Origin: WRDF01 sp031552235
Lineage (GTDB): Bacteria > Bacteroidota > Bacteroidia > Bacteroidales > Rikenellaceae
DNA: 64,000 bases
Assembly: GCA_031552235.1 (NCBI GenBank)
Contig: JAVBMR010000004.1
Coordinates: 118,507-182,506 of the forward strand
Direction of reading: 5' to 3'
A program made the translations under genes and the position numbers. A model generated the notes under the pieces. It was not told where the DNA came from. It ran no database searches and worked only from the letters and a program-made list of their open reading frames with translations. Below, in pieces: positions 17,901-26,497 of the stretch (positions are counted from its first letter, which is position 1; each line of letters begins with the position of its first letter).

Positions 17901-20096
17901 ATGACCTTCGAGAATGACAATCTGCTGCATGAGAAACTGAAAGAATATTTCGGGTTCTCATCGTTCAAAGGCAACCAGGAAGCCGTAATAAGGAACGTGT
18001 TGTCGGGTAACGACACGTTCGTACTCATGCCCACAGGCGGCGGCAAATCGCTTTGCTACCAGTTGCCGGCATTGCTTATGGACGGGGTCGCGATCATCAT
18101 ATCGCCGCTCATCGCCCGGATGAAGAACCAGGTCGACGCCATGCGTACGTTCAGTTCCGAGGACGGAGTGGCACATTTCCTCAATTCTTCGCTCAACAAG
18201 GCGGCTATCACACAGGTGCGTACCGACGTGCTTTCGGGACGTACCAAACTGCTCTATTTCGCCCCTGAATCGCTTACGAAAGAGGACAATATAGCTTTCC
18301 TGCGCAAGATCAAGATATCGTTCTACGCCATCGACGAGGCGCACTGCATCTCGGAATGGGGTCACGATTTCCGTCCCGAGTACCGCCGTATCCGCCCGAT
18401 GATCAACGACATAGGCCATGCACCTCTCATAGCGCTCACGGCCACGGCCACGCCCAAAGTGCAGATGGACATCCAGAAGAACCTCGGCATGTCGGACGCC
18501 GACGTCTTCAAGTCGTCGTTCAACCGGGCCAACCTTTTCTACGACATACGCCCCAAGCACGACGCCGCACGCGAGATAATCAAGTATGTGAAGATGCACG
18601 AGGGCAAATCGGGCATCATCTACTGCCTCAGCCGCAAAAAGGTCGAGGAACTCGCCGAGCTGCTGGTGGCGAACGGAGTCAAGGCACTCGCCTACCATGC
18701 CGGAATGGACGCCGCCACACGCGCCCAGAACCAGGATAACTTCCTTATGGAGGAGGCCGACGTGATAGTTGCGACCATAGCGTTCGGGATGGGTATCGAC
18801 AAGCCCGACGTGCGCTATGTGATCCACTACGACATCCCCAAGAGCCTCGAAGGCTACTATCAGGAAACGGGGCGCGCGGGACGCGACGGCGGCGAAGGCC
18901 ACTGCATAGCATTCTACAGCTACAAGGACATACAGAAACTCGAAAAGTTCATGCAGGGCAAGCCTGTGAACGAACAGGAGATCGGCAAACTGCTGTTGTT
19001 GGAAACGGTTTCCTACGCCGAATCTTCGATATGCCGCCGCAAGACCCTGCTCCATTACTTCGGAGAGGAGTACGAACAGGAAAACTGCTGCAACTGCGAC
19101 AACTGCGTGAACCCGAAACCGAAGATAGAGGCCACCGGGGAGATGCAGTTAGTCCTCTCGGCCCTTGCAGCCATCGGGGAGAAATTCAAGATGGATTACC
19201 TGATCAGCCTTATAGTGGGGCGCAACAGCGCAATGGCCAAATCATACAACCACAATAAATTGGAGTGGTTCGGGCAGGGCAAAGACCATAACGACAAGTT
19301 CTGGGGCGCGGTAATACGCCAGGGGCTTATACTCGGGCTGATAAATAAGAACATCGAGAATTACGGGCTTCTTTCCATCAGCGGCAAAGGGGTTGCGTTC
19401 GCCGAAAAACCGTTCCGCATACAGGTCACTCTGGACCACGACTACGATGCCGAGGACAGCGAACACGAAGCCGCCATGCCTTCGGGCAAGGGCAGCGGCG
19501 CAGCCGACGAACAACTGTTCGCCATGCTGAAAGACCTCCGCAAGAAGGTCGCCAAAACACATAACCTGCCGCCGTTCGTGATATTCCAGGACCCGTCGCT
19601 GGAGGATATGGCCATCCACTACCCCATCACAGTGGAGGAAATGACAAACATCACGGGCGTGGGTGCGGGCAAGGCCAAGAAATTCGGTGAGGAGTTCATC
19701 AAGCTCATCAAGGCCTATGTCACTGAGAACGAGATAGAACGACCGCACGACATGGTCGTAAAAAGCATCGCCAACAAGAGCGCCAACAAGGTATACATCA
19801 TACAAAGCATCGACCGTAAGCTCGATTTCGAGGACATCGCACAGGCGAAAGATATGGAATTCGCCGAATTGCTGACCGAAATAGAGGCCATCGTGAACTC
19901 CGGCACGAAGCTGAACGTTAATTACTACATCGAAGACGCGGTGGATGAGGACAAAATCGAGGACATCTACCTCTATTTCAAGGAGGATGCCGAAACCGAC
20001 TCGCTCGAAGCGGCGATGCAGGAACTCGGTTCGGACTATACCGAAGAAGAGGTGCGCCTTGTGAGGATCAAATTCATCTGCGAACAGGGCAATTAG
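17901..20096 (+). CDS. recQ: ATP-dependent DNA helicase RecQ
   Basis: 731-aa 3'-5' helicase for recombination and repair. Motifs in order: MPTGGGKSLCYQLPAL (Walker A, near residue 45), DEAHCISEWGHDFRPEYR (DEAH and aromatic loop), ALTATATPKV, then helicase C with IVATIAFGMGIDKPDVRYVIHYDIPKS-type sequence and QETGRAGRDGG. The zinc-binding part has CRRKTLLHYFGE and CCNCDNCVNP. A winged helix and an HRDC domain (about 520-610) follow, then a further 110-residue C-terminal part. A Shine-Dalgarno-like AAGGAG precedes the ATG. It is followed after 6 bp by rsmA. Confidence 0.96.
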   Translation: MTFENDNLLHEKLKEYFGFSSFKGNQEAVIRNVLSGNDTFVLMPTGGGKSLCYQLPALLMDGVAIIISPLIARMKNQVDAMRTFSSEDGVAHFLNSSLNKAAITQVRTDVLSGRTKLLYFAPESLTKEDNIAFLRKIKISFYAIDEAHCISEWGHDFRPEYRRIRPMINDIGHAPLIALTATATPKVQMDIQKNLGMSDADVFKSSFNRANLFYDIRPKHDAAREIIKYVKMHEGKSGIIYCLSRKKVEELAELLVANGVKALAYHAGMDAATRAQNQDNFLMEEADVIVATIAFGMGIDKPDVRYVIHYDIPKSLEGYYQETGRAGRDGGEGHCIAFYSYKDIQKLEKFMQGKPVNEQEIGKLLLLETVSYAESSICRRKTLLHYFGEEYEQENCCNCDNCVNPKPKIEATGEMQLVLSALAAIGEKFKMDYLISLIVGRNSAMAKSYNHNKLEWFGQGKDHNDKFWGAVIRQGLILGLINKNIENYGLLSISGKGVAFAEKPFRIQVTLDHDYDAEDSEHEAAMPSGKGSGAADEQLFAMLKDLRKKVAKTHNLPPFVIFQDPSLEDMAIHYPITVEEMTNITGVGAGKAKKFGEEFIKLIKAYVTENEIERPHDMVVKSIANKSANKVYIIQSIDRKLDFEDIAQAKDMEFAELLTEIEAIVNSGTKLNVNYYIEDAVDEDKIEDIYLYFKEDAETDSLEAAMQELGSDYTEEEVRLVRIKFICEQGN

Positions 20097-20102
20097 GCGA
20101 TC

Positions 20103-21032
20103 ATGCGGAAAGGGAAGGCGGCAGACGGCTGCATAAACAACAAAGAGGGCTGCAACACGTACTCGCGCGACAACAAAAGGGATAGTGGCCGGACACGCTC
20201 AGAGGCGAAGAAGAATGACAGCCGCGACACCAGGGGCAAGGACGGCAACGATGCCGTCCGCGCGAAAAAACACCTCGGACAACACTTCCTCACCGACCTC
20301 AATATCGCCCGTAAGATCGCGGAGGCTCTCGAAGGCGGAAGCACGGATAAACCCGTAACGGCGCTCGAAGTCGGCCCTGGGATGGGGGTGCTCACTCAGT
20401 TCCTGCTGCAGCGCGGCGACCTCGAAGTCTATGCCGCCGAGATAGATACCGAAAGCGTCGCCTACCTCAAGTCCCACTACCCCGACTTCGCGCCGCGGCT
20501 CATCGAAGGCGATTTCCTGCACATGGATCTCGCAGAACAATTCCCGGCCGGGTTGAGCATTATCGGCAATTTCCCGTACAACATCTCGTCACAGATATTT
20601 TTCAAGGTGCTCGAAAACCGCAACCTCGTCCCCGAAGTCGTCGGGATGATCCAGAAAGAGGTGGCGGTGCGGATCGCCGAGCCTCCGGGAAGCCGCGAAT
20701 ACGGCATCCTTAGCGTGCTGCTTCAGGCGTGGTACGACATAGAGTACCTGTTCACCGTCCACGAAAACGTTTTCAATCCTCCGCCCAAAGTGAAGAGCGC
20801 CGTTATACGGCTCAGGCGCAACGACGTAGAGGCGCTCGGCTGCGACGAAAAACTGTTCGTGAAGGTCGTGAAGGCGTCGTTCGGGCAGCGGCGCAAGATG
20901 CTGCGCAATTCACTGCGTTCGGTATTCGGCGACTTCGGCGGCGAGGAACACCGTTTCTTCTCCGACCGCGCCGAACAACTTGGCGTCGCCGATTTCGTGG
21001 AACTCACCAACTGGGTCTATGCCAATATATAA
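20103..21032 (+). CDS. rsmA: 16S rRNA dimethyladenosine transferase RsmA (KsgA) with N-terminal extension
   Basis: SAM-dependent enzyme that dimethylates two adenines near the 3' end of 16S rRNA. The usual N-terminus KKHLGQHFLTDLNIARKI appears only after about 55 residues. SAM motif I is EVGPGMGVLT and motif IV is GNFPYNISSQI. The first 55 residues are Arg/Lys/Asp-rich and unrelated to the fold. No ATG, GTG or TTG in frame lies between the ATG at 20103 and the conserved start, so the extension seems genuinely translated. The gene begins 6 bp after recQ. Confidence 0.93.
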   Translation: MRKGKAADGCINNKEGCNTYSRDNKRDSGRTRSEAKKNDSRDTRGKDGNDAVRAKKHLGQHFLTDLNIARKIAEALEGGSTDKPVTALEVGPGMGVLTQFLLQRGDLEVYAAEIDTESVAYLKSHYPDFAPRLIEGDFLHMDLAEQFPAGLSIIGNFPYNISSQIFFKVLENRNLVPEVVGMIQKEVAVRIAEPPGSREYGILSVLLQAWYDIEYLFTVHENVFNPPPKVKSAVIRLRRNDVEALGCDEKLFVKVVKASFGQRRKMLRNSLRSVFGDFGGEEHRFFSDRAEQLGVADFVELTNWVYANI

Positions 21033-21058
21033 CTGCTTGCGGGAAATGACAGAAAAGG

Positions 21059-21090
21059 CAAAGGGAGGCGAAAACCTCCCTTAGTTTTTA
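21059..21090 (+). terminator. Terminator after rsmA
   Basis: AAGGGAGG pairs with CCTCCCTT around a short A-rich loop, followed by AGTTTTTAT. Confidence 0.8.
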
Positions 21091-21133
21091 TAATCCAGAT
21101 TGAGAAAGTGATGAATGATACACTTTCGGATTT

Positions 21134-21445
21134 TTAAATTTTAGTTTTAATGCCACTCAAGGCGTTAATATCTCCTAAAATCGCATATTCTCTTTCTAAA
21201 TCAGTATTGTTATATAAGTATTCTTCATCTTCGTATCTTGGCGTATCATAGCCACTTATAAAACTTAAAAAGGAAAATATCTTATTATCAATATCAATAC
21301 CTTGACGTTCTTTTTCATCTAAAATATTTAATAAAGCAGTTACTTCAGAGGAGACCTTACTTCTAACGCCCTCTTTATCATAAATTTTACTATTATCATT
21401 TATCAATATTTGATAATAAGTTTCTAATAATTGTTTGATATCCAT
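21134..21445 (-). CDS. Probable immunity protein of the adjacent Rhs toxin fragment
   Basis: 103-aa small acidic, helical protein without signal peptide, encoded in AT-rich DNA unlike the neighbours. I recognise no family. It starts 12 bp after the stop of the Rhs C-terminal fragment on the same strand, the standard position of a polymorphic-toxin immunity gene. The immunity role is inferred from position alone. Confidence 0.6.
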   Translation of the reverse strand: MDIKQLLETYYQILINDNSKIYDKEGVRSKVSSEVTALLNILDEKERQGIDIDNKIFSFLSFISGYDTPRYEDEEYLYNNTDLEREYAILGDINALSGIKTKI

Positions 21446-21457
21446 TTTTTATTGTAG

Positions 21458-22018
21458 TTAATGACATCCATTTTTTGGTACATTCTTACGAGTTATACCT
21501 TCTTTTGTTCCTATATAATTACCATTTTCATCGAATCTATAATGAATTTTTTGCCCATTAGTAATACTCTCTTGAGGTCTTACTTGTCTGACCCTTCCAT
21601 TATGGTCTACTGTTTCCATCCAAGTTCGGGTTTTTCCCGTCGCAGGATCCCACTCTCTAACAGGTCTCATTCCTGCCATCTCACCAGGAGTACTTGCAGG
21701 TTTTACGTTGTCATAATACCTAATTCTACCATTTTCTAATTCTTTTACACCCCCTTGACCATATTTTTGAGTTTGCCTCAGATGCTCTTTGTGCTTTGCT
21801 CCGAATGGATCTCCAACATTTAATCCAAACACATCCACCCAACTGTTGGTGTCTTTCACATACCCATAAAGTGTTGGGTTGTTTCCTGCCAATCCAATCG
21901 GATCCTGACTAATATACCCACCCATTTGAGGGTCAAAATAACGGTGCCTGTTATAGTACAACCCCGTTTCTTCATCCTCATACTGCCCCTGATACCTGAA
22001 AGGACAAAATGCGGACAC
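21458..22018 (-). CDS. Orphan Rhs C-terminal fragment carrying a putative toxin domain
   Basis: 186-aa frame that starts with GTG just after an in-frame stop. Residues 8-65 are the end of an Rhs core: RYQGQYEDEETGLYYNRHRY, FDPQMGGYISQDPIGLAGN, NPTLYGYVKD and WVDVFGL. The remaining 120 residues are the variable tip, with RIRYYDNVKPASTPGEMAG, GKTRTWMETVDHNGRVRQVRP and KIHYRFDENGNYIG. Thousands of residues of a normal Rhs protein are missing upstream, where a terminator and rpmE2 lie instead. It resembles the orphan toxin-immunity cassettes found beside Rhs loci. Toxin activity was not identified. Confidence 0.75.
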   Translation of the reverse strand: MSAFCPFRYQGQYEDEETGLYYNRHRYFDPQMGGYISQDPIGLAGNNPTLYGYVKDTNSWVDVFGLNVGDPFGAKHKEHLRQTQKYGQGGVKELENGRIRYYDNVKPASTPGEMAGMRPVREWDPATGKTRTWMETVDHNGRVRQVRPQESITNGQKIHYRFDENGNYIGTKEGITRKNVPKNGCH

Positions 22019-22033
22019 TCAACTGCCACAAAA

Positions 22034-22064
22034 CAAAGGTAATGATGCCAAAATAAAAAAGCAA
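22034..22064 (-). promoter_or_regulatory. Consensus promoter in front of the Rhs fragment
   Basis: TTG, a 20-bp spacer and TACCTTTG fit the Bacteroidetes consensus. The -7 box lies 16 bp before the GTG start, so the fragment may be transcribed alone. Confidence 0.55.
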
Positions 22065-22085
22065 CCCGTGAAGGTTGCTTTTTTT
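22055..22085. terminator. Bidirectional terminator between rpmE2 and the Rhs fragment
   Basis: AAAAAAGCAACC and GGTTGCTTTTTT form a strong stem with T runs on both strands. It should end rpmE2 transcription on the minus strand. Confidence 0.8.
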
Positions 22086-22125
22086 GCGCGCGTCCGCCAA
22101 GCGGACACTCTAAAGCCAGTTCGTA

Positions 22126-22392
22126 TTACTTGCTGGCTTTTTTATCGTAATGCTTTTGATAGCGGCTCATAAACTTATCTACGCGACCGGCGGTATCTAC
22201 CAACTTCACTTTACCTGTGTAGAACGGGTGTGAAGTGTTCGAGATTTCCATCTTGTACACGGGATAGGTTTCGCCGTCCACTACTATAGTTTCCCTTGTC
22301 TGTACGGCGGACCTTGTCAAAAACACGTGGTCGTTGGACATGTCCTTGAAAGCGACCATACGATAATTCTCGGGGTGGATACCTTTTTTCAT
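22126..22392 (-). CDS. rpmE2: 50S ribosomal protein L31 type B
   Basis: 88-aa L31 of the type B (long, zinc-free) class. It has the N-terminal MKKGIHPENYRMVAFKDM, the central SNTSHPFYTGKVKLVDTAGR and the C-terminal basic FMSRYQKH. The CxxC zinc ligands of type A are absent. It has its own consensus promoter upstream and a terminator downstream. Confidence 0.97.
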   Translation of the reverse strand: MKKGIHPENYRMVAFKDMSNDHVFLTRSAVQTRETIVVDGETYPVYKMEISNTSHPFYTGKVKLVDTAGRVDKFMSRYQKHYDKKASK

Positions 22393-22427
22393 CGTGTTTT
22401 GTGTTTGTGTGGGTTTAATAACGGTTG

Positions 22428-22457
22428 CAAAGGTAATTATTATTTATCGAAATGCAA
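22428..22457 (-). promoter_or_regulatory. rpmE2 promoter
   Basis: TTG, a 19-bp spacer and TACCTTTG are an excellent match to the Bacteroidetes -33/-7 pattern, about 35 bp upstream of the ATG. Confidence 0.75.
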
Positions 22458-22518
22458 TTTTCCGCCGATCTTTTTAGCATTTAGGTGGGCGCACTACTGT
22501 TTTTAGCATGAAAATTTA

Positions 22519-22526
22519 TACTTTCG
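22519..22526 (+). promoter_or_regulatory. Possible -7 box that sets the MBL hydrolase start
   Basis: TACTTTCG resembles TAnnTTTG and lies 33 bp before the ATG at 22559. It falls inside the longer reading frame from 22508, which favours the later start. Confidence 0.35.
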
Positions 22527-22558
22527 CAAGATATGTGTCAACAGAAAGGCGGAAATTC

Positions 22559-23332
22559 ATGACAAAACTCACATTTCTTGGAAGCGGAACATCGCAGGGA
22601 GTACCCGTAATATCGTGCGGATGCTGGGTGTGTACCTCGCCCGACCAGCGGGACAGGCGCCTGCGTTCGTCGGTGCTGGTGGAGCACAACGGGACGAAGA
22701 TAGTCATCGACGCAGGCCCCGATTTCAGGCAGCAGATGCTCTCACTCGACGTCAAGCACATCGACGGCATCCTGATAACGCACGAGCATAAAGACCACAC
22801 GGGCGGTCTGGACGACGTGAGGGCGTTCAATTACACACAACGAAAACCTGTCGACATTTACGCTACGGAGCAGGTTCAGTCGGCCATAAAAAGGGAGTTC
22901 GAGTACGCTTTCGGCGACAACAAATACCCCGGCGCACCCGAGTTCAACCTCGTGACCATAGACGGCGACACCCCATTCACGGTAGGCGGCACAGAGGTGG
23001 TCCCGATCAAAGGCATGCACGCCAAACTGCCGGTCTTGGGCTTCCGCATCGGCGGCATCGCCTACCTTACCGATTTCAACCATATAGAACCTGAAGAGAT
23101 AGATAAGATAAAAGGTGTCGACGTGCTTATCGTCAACGCGTTGCGGCGCGAGCACCACATGTCGCACTTCACGCTGTCCGAGGCGCTGCACCTTCGCTGG
23201 CTCGTCCAGCCAAAGTACACATACCTCACGCACGTATCGCACCAGATGGGGCGGTTCAAGCAAATCGAACAGGAACTGCCAGAGAATACCCATTTCGCCT
23301 ACGACGGGCTGGTGGTCGAATCTGTAGAATAA
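22559..23332 (+). CDS. MBL-fold metallo-hydrolase (PhnP-like)
   Basis: 257-aa metallo-beta-lactamase-fold hydrolase, probably acting on a phosphodiester or cyclic phosphate. The N-terminus LTFLGSGTSQGVPVISCGC and VCTSPDQRDRRLRSS, with extra Cys residues, are typical of the PhnP-like group. The metal motif is THEHKDHTGGLDDVR, followed by FNYTQRKPVDIYA, the acidic ligand in YLTDFNHIEP and a C-terminal LTHVSHQMG. I chose the ATG at 22559 because the earlier ATG at 22508 precedes a probable -7 box and adds residues unlike the family. Exact substrate unknown. Confidence 0.85.
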   Translation: MTKLTFLGSGTSQGVPVISCGCWVCTSPDQRDRRLRSSVLVEHNGTKIVIDAGPDFRQQMLSLDVKHIDGILITHEHKDHTGGLDDVRAFNYTQRKPVDIYATEQVQSAIKREFEYAFGDNKYPGAPEFNLVTIDGDTPFTVGGTEVVPIKGMHAKLPVLGFRIGGIAYLTDFNHIEPEEIDKIKGVDVLIVNALRREHHMSHFTLSEALHLRWLVQPKYTYLTHVSHQMGRFKQIEQELPENTHFAYDGLVVESVE

Positions 23333-23536
23333 ACCCCCATGCACTAAAGTACATGGGGTTCGTCAGATGAATAAATTCCTCTTCCCGGGTTGCGGAGCGA
23401 CCCGCATCGCCGCCCTGAAGGGGCGGAGGGCGGCGATGAAGAATGGCCTAATCGCCAGAAAAAACAAAAATTTATAGAAACTAAAGTAGCCGCAATAAAA
23501 TTGCGGGGTTTTAACCATTAACAGCAAACAATAAAA
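23333..23536. repeat. ~200-bp structured direct repeat, copy A
   Basis: Almost the same sequence occurs at about 24425-24628. It contains, in order, the hairpins CCCCATG/CATGGGG, GGGTTGC GGA GCGACCC, ATCGCCGCCCT/AGGGCGGCGAT and CCGCAAT AAA ATTGCGG followed by GGTTTT. Differences between the copies mostly keep the stems paired (for example GCGACCC against GCAACCC opposite GGGTTGC). It fills the whole space between the MBL and SDR genes. It could be a transcribed structured RNA or a small non-autonomous repeat. Confidence 0.8.
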
Positions 23537-23544
23537 TTACCGAT

Positions 23545-24357
23545 ATGAATTTCAAGAATAAAACCGTAGTTATCACAGGGGCGTCGTCCGGGATCGGACA
23601 GGCGCTGGCGCTCGAATTCGGCGAATTAGGCGCCAACGTAGTCGCCGGGGCACGCAGCGAAGACGGGCTTAAAGAACTGACGGACACTATAGTTGCCAAA
23701 GGTGGCAAGGCGGTTTACGCCATAACGGATGTTACGAAGGAAGCCGATTGCGAGAACCTCATAAGCAAAGCGGTTGAATCTTTCGGCGGCATCGACGTGC
23801 TGATATGCAACGCCGGGATCTCGATGCGGGCGCTGTTCGACGACGTCGACCTGTCGGTACTGAAACGCCTGATGGACGTAAATTTCTGGGGAACTGTCTA
23901 TTGTACGAAATACGCCCTGCCGTGGCTGCAAAAATCCAAGGGGACTGTGGTCGGCGTTTCGTCGGTGGCGGGGATACACGGGCTTCCGGGCCGCACGGGG
24001 TATTCGGCGTCCAAGTATGCCATGACCGGCTTCCTCGAAACCATCCGTATCGAGAACCTCAAGAAAGGCGTGCATGTGATGATAACGTGTCCCGGTTTCA
24101 CGGCTTCGAACGTGCGTTTCACCGCGCTGACCGCCGACGGATCGTCGCAGGGCGAGTCGCCGCGTGCCGAGGAAAAAATGATGTCGGCCGCCGAGGCTGC
24201 CCACCGCATAATAAAAGGGATATCGAAACGCAAACGCACCGTCCTGATGGACTTCAACGGCCGCGCCAGCACCCAGATTAAGAAGATATGGCCCTCGTTC
24301 CTCGACCGCATGTTCTACAACCACATGGCGAAAGAACCGGATTCGCCGTTCAAATAG
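23545..24357 (+). CDS. Short-chain dehydrogenase/reductase (SDR)
   Basis: 270-aa classical SDR that oxidises or reduces a carbonyl with NAD(P). The cofactor motif TGASSGIGQ is at residues 11-19, followed by NAGIS near 89, catalytic Ser in GVSSVAGIHG, and YSASKYAMTGF with the Tyr and Lys. The C-terminal region (SKRKRTVLMDFNGRASTQIKKIWP) is basic and hydrophobic and may touch the membrane, as in SDRs acting on lipids. The substrate cannot be told. The gene lies exactly between two copies of a 200-bp repeat. Confidence 0.88.
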   Translation: MNFKNKTVVITGASSGIGQALALEFGELGANVVAGARSEDGLKELTDTIVAKGGKAVYAITDVTKEADCENLISKAVESFGGIDVLICNAGISMRALFDDVDLSVLKRLMDVNFWGTVYCTKYALPWLQKSKGTVVGVSSVAGIHGLPGRTGYSASKYAMTGFLETIRIENLKKGVHVMITCPGFTASNVRFTALTADGSSQGESPRAEEKMMSAAEAAHRIIKGISKRKRTVLMDFNGRASTQIKKIWPSFLDRMFYNHMAKEPDSPFK

Positions 24358-24424
24358 TGCTTCCCGGCACTCTGGACACTTGTCGATATACGGAAGAGGC
24401 ATTATCACACCGACGTTAAAATAA

Positions 24425-24628
24425 AACACCATTCACTAAAGTACATGGGGTTCGTCAGAGGAATAAATTCCTCTTCCCGGGTTGCGGAGCAACCCGCATC
24501 GCCGCCCTTTGGGGCAGAGTGCGGCGATGAAGAACGGACGAATCACCAGAAAAAAACAAAAATTTATAGAAACTAAAGTAGCCGCAATAAAATTGCAGAG
24601 GTTTAACCATTAACTGAAACAATAAAAC
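24425..24628. repeat. ~200-bp structured direct repeat, copy B
   Basis: Second copy of the element at 23333-23536, about 90% identical by eye and in the same orientation, with the same hairpin order. The SDR gene is the only gene between the copies. The last stem (CCGCAAT/ATTGCAG) is weaker here than in copy A. Confidence 0.8.
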
Positions 24629-24639
24629 AGGCTTATCCC

Positions 24640-24900
24640 GCTACGACCTGTAATCTCTCAGACGAATACACTGCCTGCCGTACCGTAATCTACAGGCAGT
24701 ATCCACTCCAACTACGAGCGTCGGTTCAAGCGCCACTGCAGCCTGTTGTCGCCATGTACAGCGGGCTGGTCGCTTCGGCTTTCGCCGATAAAACGGGAAA
24801 CGTCGATGCACACATAAAGCGCTATACCGTAAGACTACGCCGCTGGCAGTGGCAAACTGTACCGCAGAGCATTCTTGGGGATAAGCATATAAAATCATCA
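24640..24900. repeat. Degenerate palindromic intergenic repeat, copy 2
   Basis: Part of the 624-bp gap at 24358-24981. It shares GGCTGGTCGCTTCGGC (24764-24779) and GGAAACGTCGATGCAC (24796-24811) with the gap at 9.0-9.2 kb, with similar spacing and more diverged flanks. No coding frame is supported. Confidence 0.55.
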
Positions 24901-24981
24901 CGCAGCCGGGCAAAGGCATGACGAAGTTGTTGCCCGGCAAAATCCGATAGCATTCGGCATTGACGAGTCATATAAGTCACC

Positions 24982-26433
24982 TTATTTTTTTTTCCGGATG
25001 AGACTTTGCACTATCTCGACCGCGTCTTTATAGGCTGGCAGGCGCAGGAGAAGATTGATGCCGGCATAAACCGCGATCCCTGTAACTACCTTTACCACAA
25101 GTGACAACCAGAGCGGCATGCCCGGGAACAGGAAGCCGATGCCCGCCACGCAAACCATCATAACCAGCGTTACACCAAGGCATGGCAACGAGTCCTGGAT
25201 GATTTCGGCGAATGGATATTTTAATATCCGCTTTGAAGCGACGACGTTCACCACCATTTCGAAAGCAACCCACGCGACATACCCGTAGACCATTGCCTCC
25301 ACGCCGACAGGAGCAGTACACGCTACCATGGCCACCAGAAAAGCCTTTTTGATGACCTCCAACCTTAAAACCATACCGCTCGCCCCCTTGGCTTTGATGA
25401 TATTAAGGGTCAGGTAGGACAGCGGCACGAAGAACGCCGAGACGCAGAACAGCCGGAAATACGGCACGCCGGGCCACCAGCTCTCCTTTAGCAAAAGGTG
25501 GAAGAAATCGTTGCTCGTCACGATCAGCCCCCCCATGACAGGGAAAAGCAGGAGCGAAATGACGGCTATCACTTTCCGCGATGCGACCTTCAGTTTTTCG
25601 TCCTCGCTCTGGAGCGAAGAGAATGCCGGAAACGTCACGTTGGCGATGGACAATATGATGGCGTTGGAGATATCGTCCTTGAGCGACAGCGTTTTATCGT
25701 ACAACCCAAGCTGCGCTTCGCTGCCGACTTTGGGGATGACGAGCCGCGGCAGGCTGTTGGCGAGATGCGTAACAAGACCTGTATAGAGCATGTTGGAGCC
25801 GTATGTGAACAGCTTCTTTATGGAATCGACGGAGAATTTGCCCCTCGGCCTCCACCTGTTCGTGACCCACAGCAGCAGCGTTTGCACCGAGCAATAGCTC
25901 AACCCCTGCATCACGAAACTCCATATCCCCCAGCCGGTCACGACCATATAGATCGAGATTGCGGTGGAAACGATATTCGCCCCCAGGTAGATCTTCGACA
26001 GCAGGGCGAAGCGCATTTCGCGCATGAGCTTCGTGCGCTGGATCAGCCCGAGCGCCATTATGACCCCCTGGATGAAGATCCACGGCGCGAGGTCGTATAT
26101 TTCGGGCATCGGGTAGAACCGCACGATGACCCCCAGCATCGACATGGATATTATGAAAAACAATATGGCGAGTGCCATATTCAAATAGAAAACCGAGGTG
26201 TAATCCGTCCGTGTGGTGTTTTTGTGCTGCACCAGCGCCACGCCGAATCCGCTGTCGGTAAGCAGGTTGGATACGCCGAGGATAATACTGAGGATAATCA
26301 CGGGGGTGTAATCCGTCGGCGTCAGGTAGGCCCACAACACGAGACCGGTTCCCATCTTCAGGGCCAGGGAACCGAACTTCTCCCCGGCCGACCAGATGAA
26401 TCCCGAAACTACTTTTTGCTTGAGCTGGGCCAT
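24982..26433 (-). CDS. Polysaccharide/lipid-linked oligosaccharide flippase (Wzx-like)
   Basis: 483-aa polytopic membrane protein of the MOP exporter superfamily, polysaccharide transport branch. It has about 12-14 transmembrane helices, the N-terminal VSGFIWSAGEKFGSLALKMG and the family-typical LTDSGFGVALVQHKNTTRTDY. It probably flips undecaprenyl-linked sugar units for O-antigen, capsule or exopolysaccharide. No glycosyltransferases lie next to it, so it is an isolated flippase gene bordered by repeat-rich gaps. Confidence 0.85.
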   Translation of the reverse strand: MAQLKQKVVSGFIWSAGEKFGSLALKMGTGLVLWAYLTPTDYTPVIILSIILGVSNLLTDSGFGVALVQHKNTTRTDYTSVFYLNMALAILFFIISMSMLGVIVRFYPMPEIYDLAPWIFIQGVIMALGLIQRTKLMREMRFALLSKIYLGANIVSTAISIYMVVTGWGIWSFVMQGLSYCSVQTLLLWVTNRWRPRGKFSVDSIKKLFTYGSNMLYTGLVTHLANSLPRLVIPKVGSEAQLGLYDKTLSLKDDISNAIILSIANVTFPAFSSLQSEDEKLKVASRKVIAVISLLLFPVMGGLIVTSNDFFHLLLKESWWPGVPYFRLFCVSAFFVPLSYLTLNIIKAKGASGMVLRLEVIKKAFLVAMVACTAPVGVEAMVYGYVAWVAFEMVVNVVASKRILKYPFAEIIQDSLPCLGVTLVMMVCVAGIGFLFPGMPLWLSLVVKVVTGIAVYAGINLLLRLPAYKDAVEIVQSLIRKKK

Positions 26434-26497
26434 AAGTGTTAGGCTATATTTAATGTCTACGGATTAATTCCCCGTTGCTTGCTGCGCTTGATAAATT

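Noticed and set aside
23333..24628. CRISPR array suggested by the repeated blocks around the SDR gene
   Set aside because: Only two copies, each ~200 bp and 1.1 kb apart, with no spacers or cas genes.
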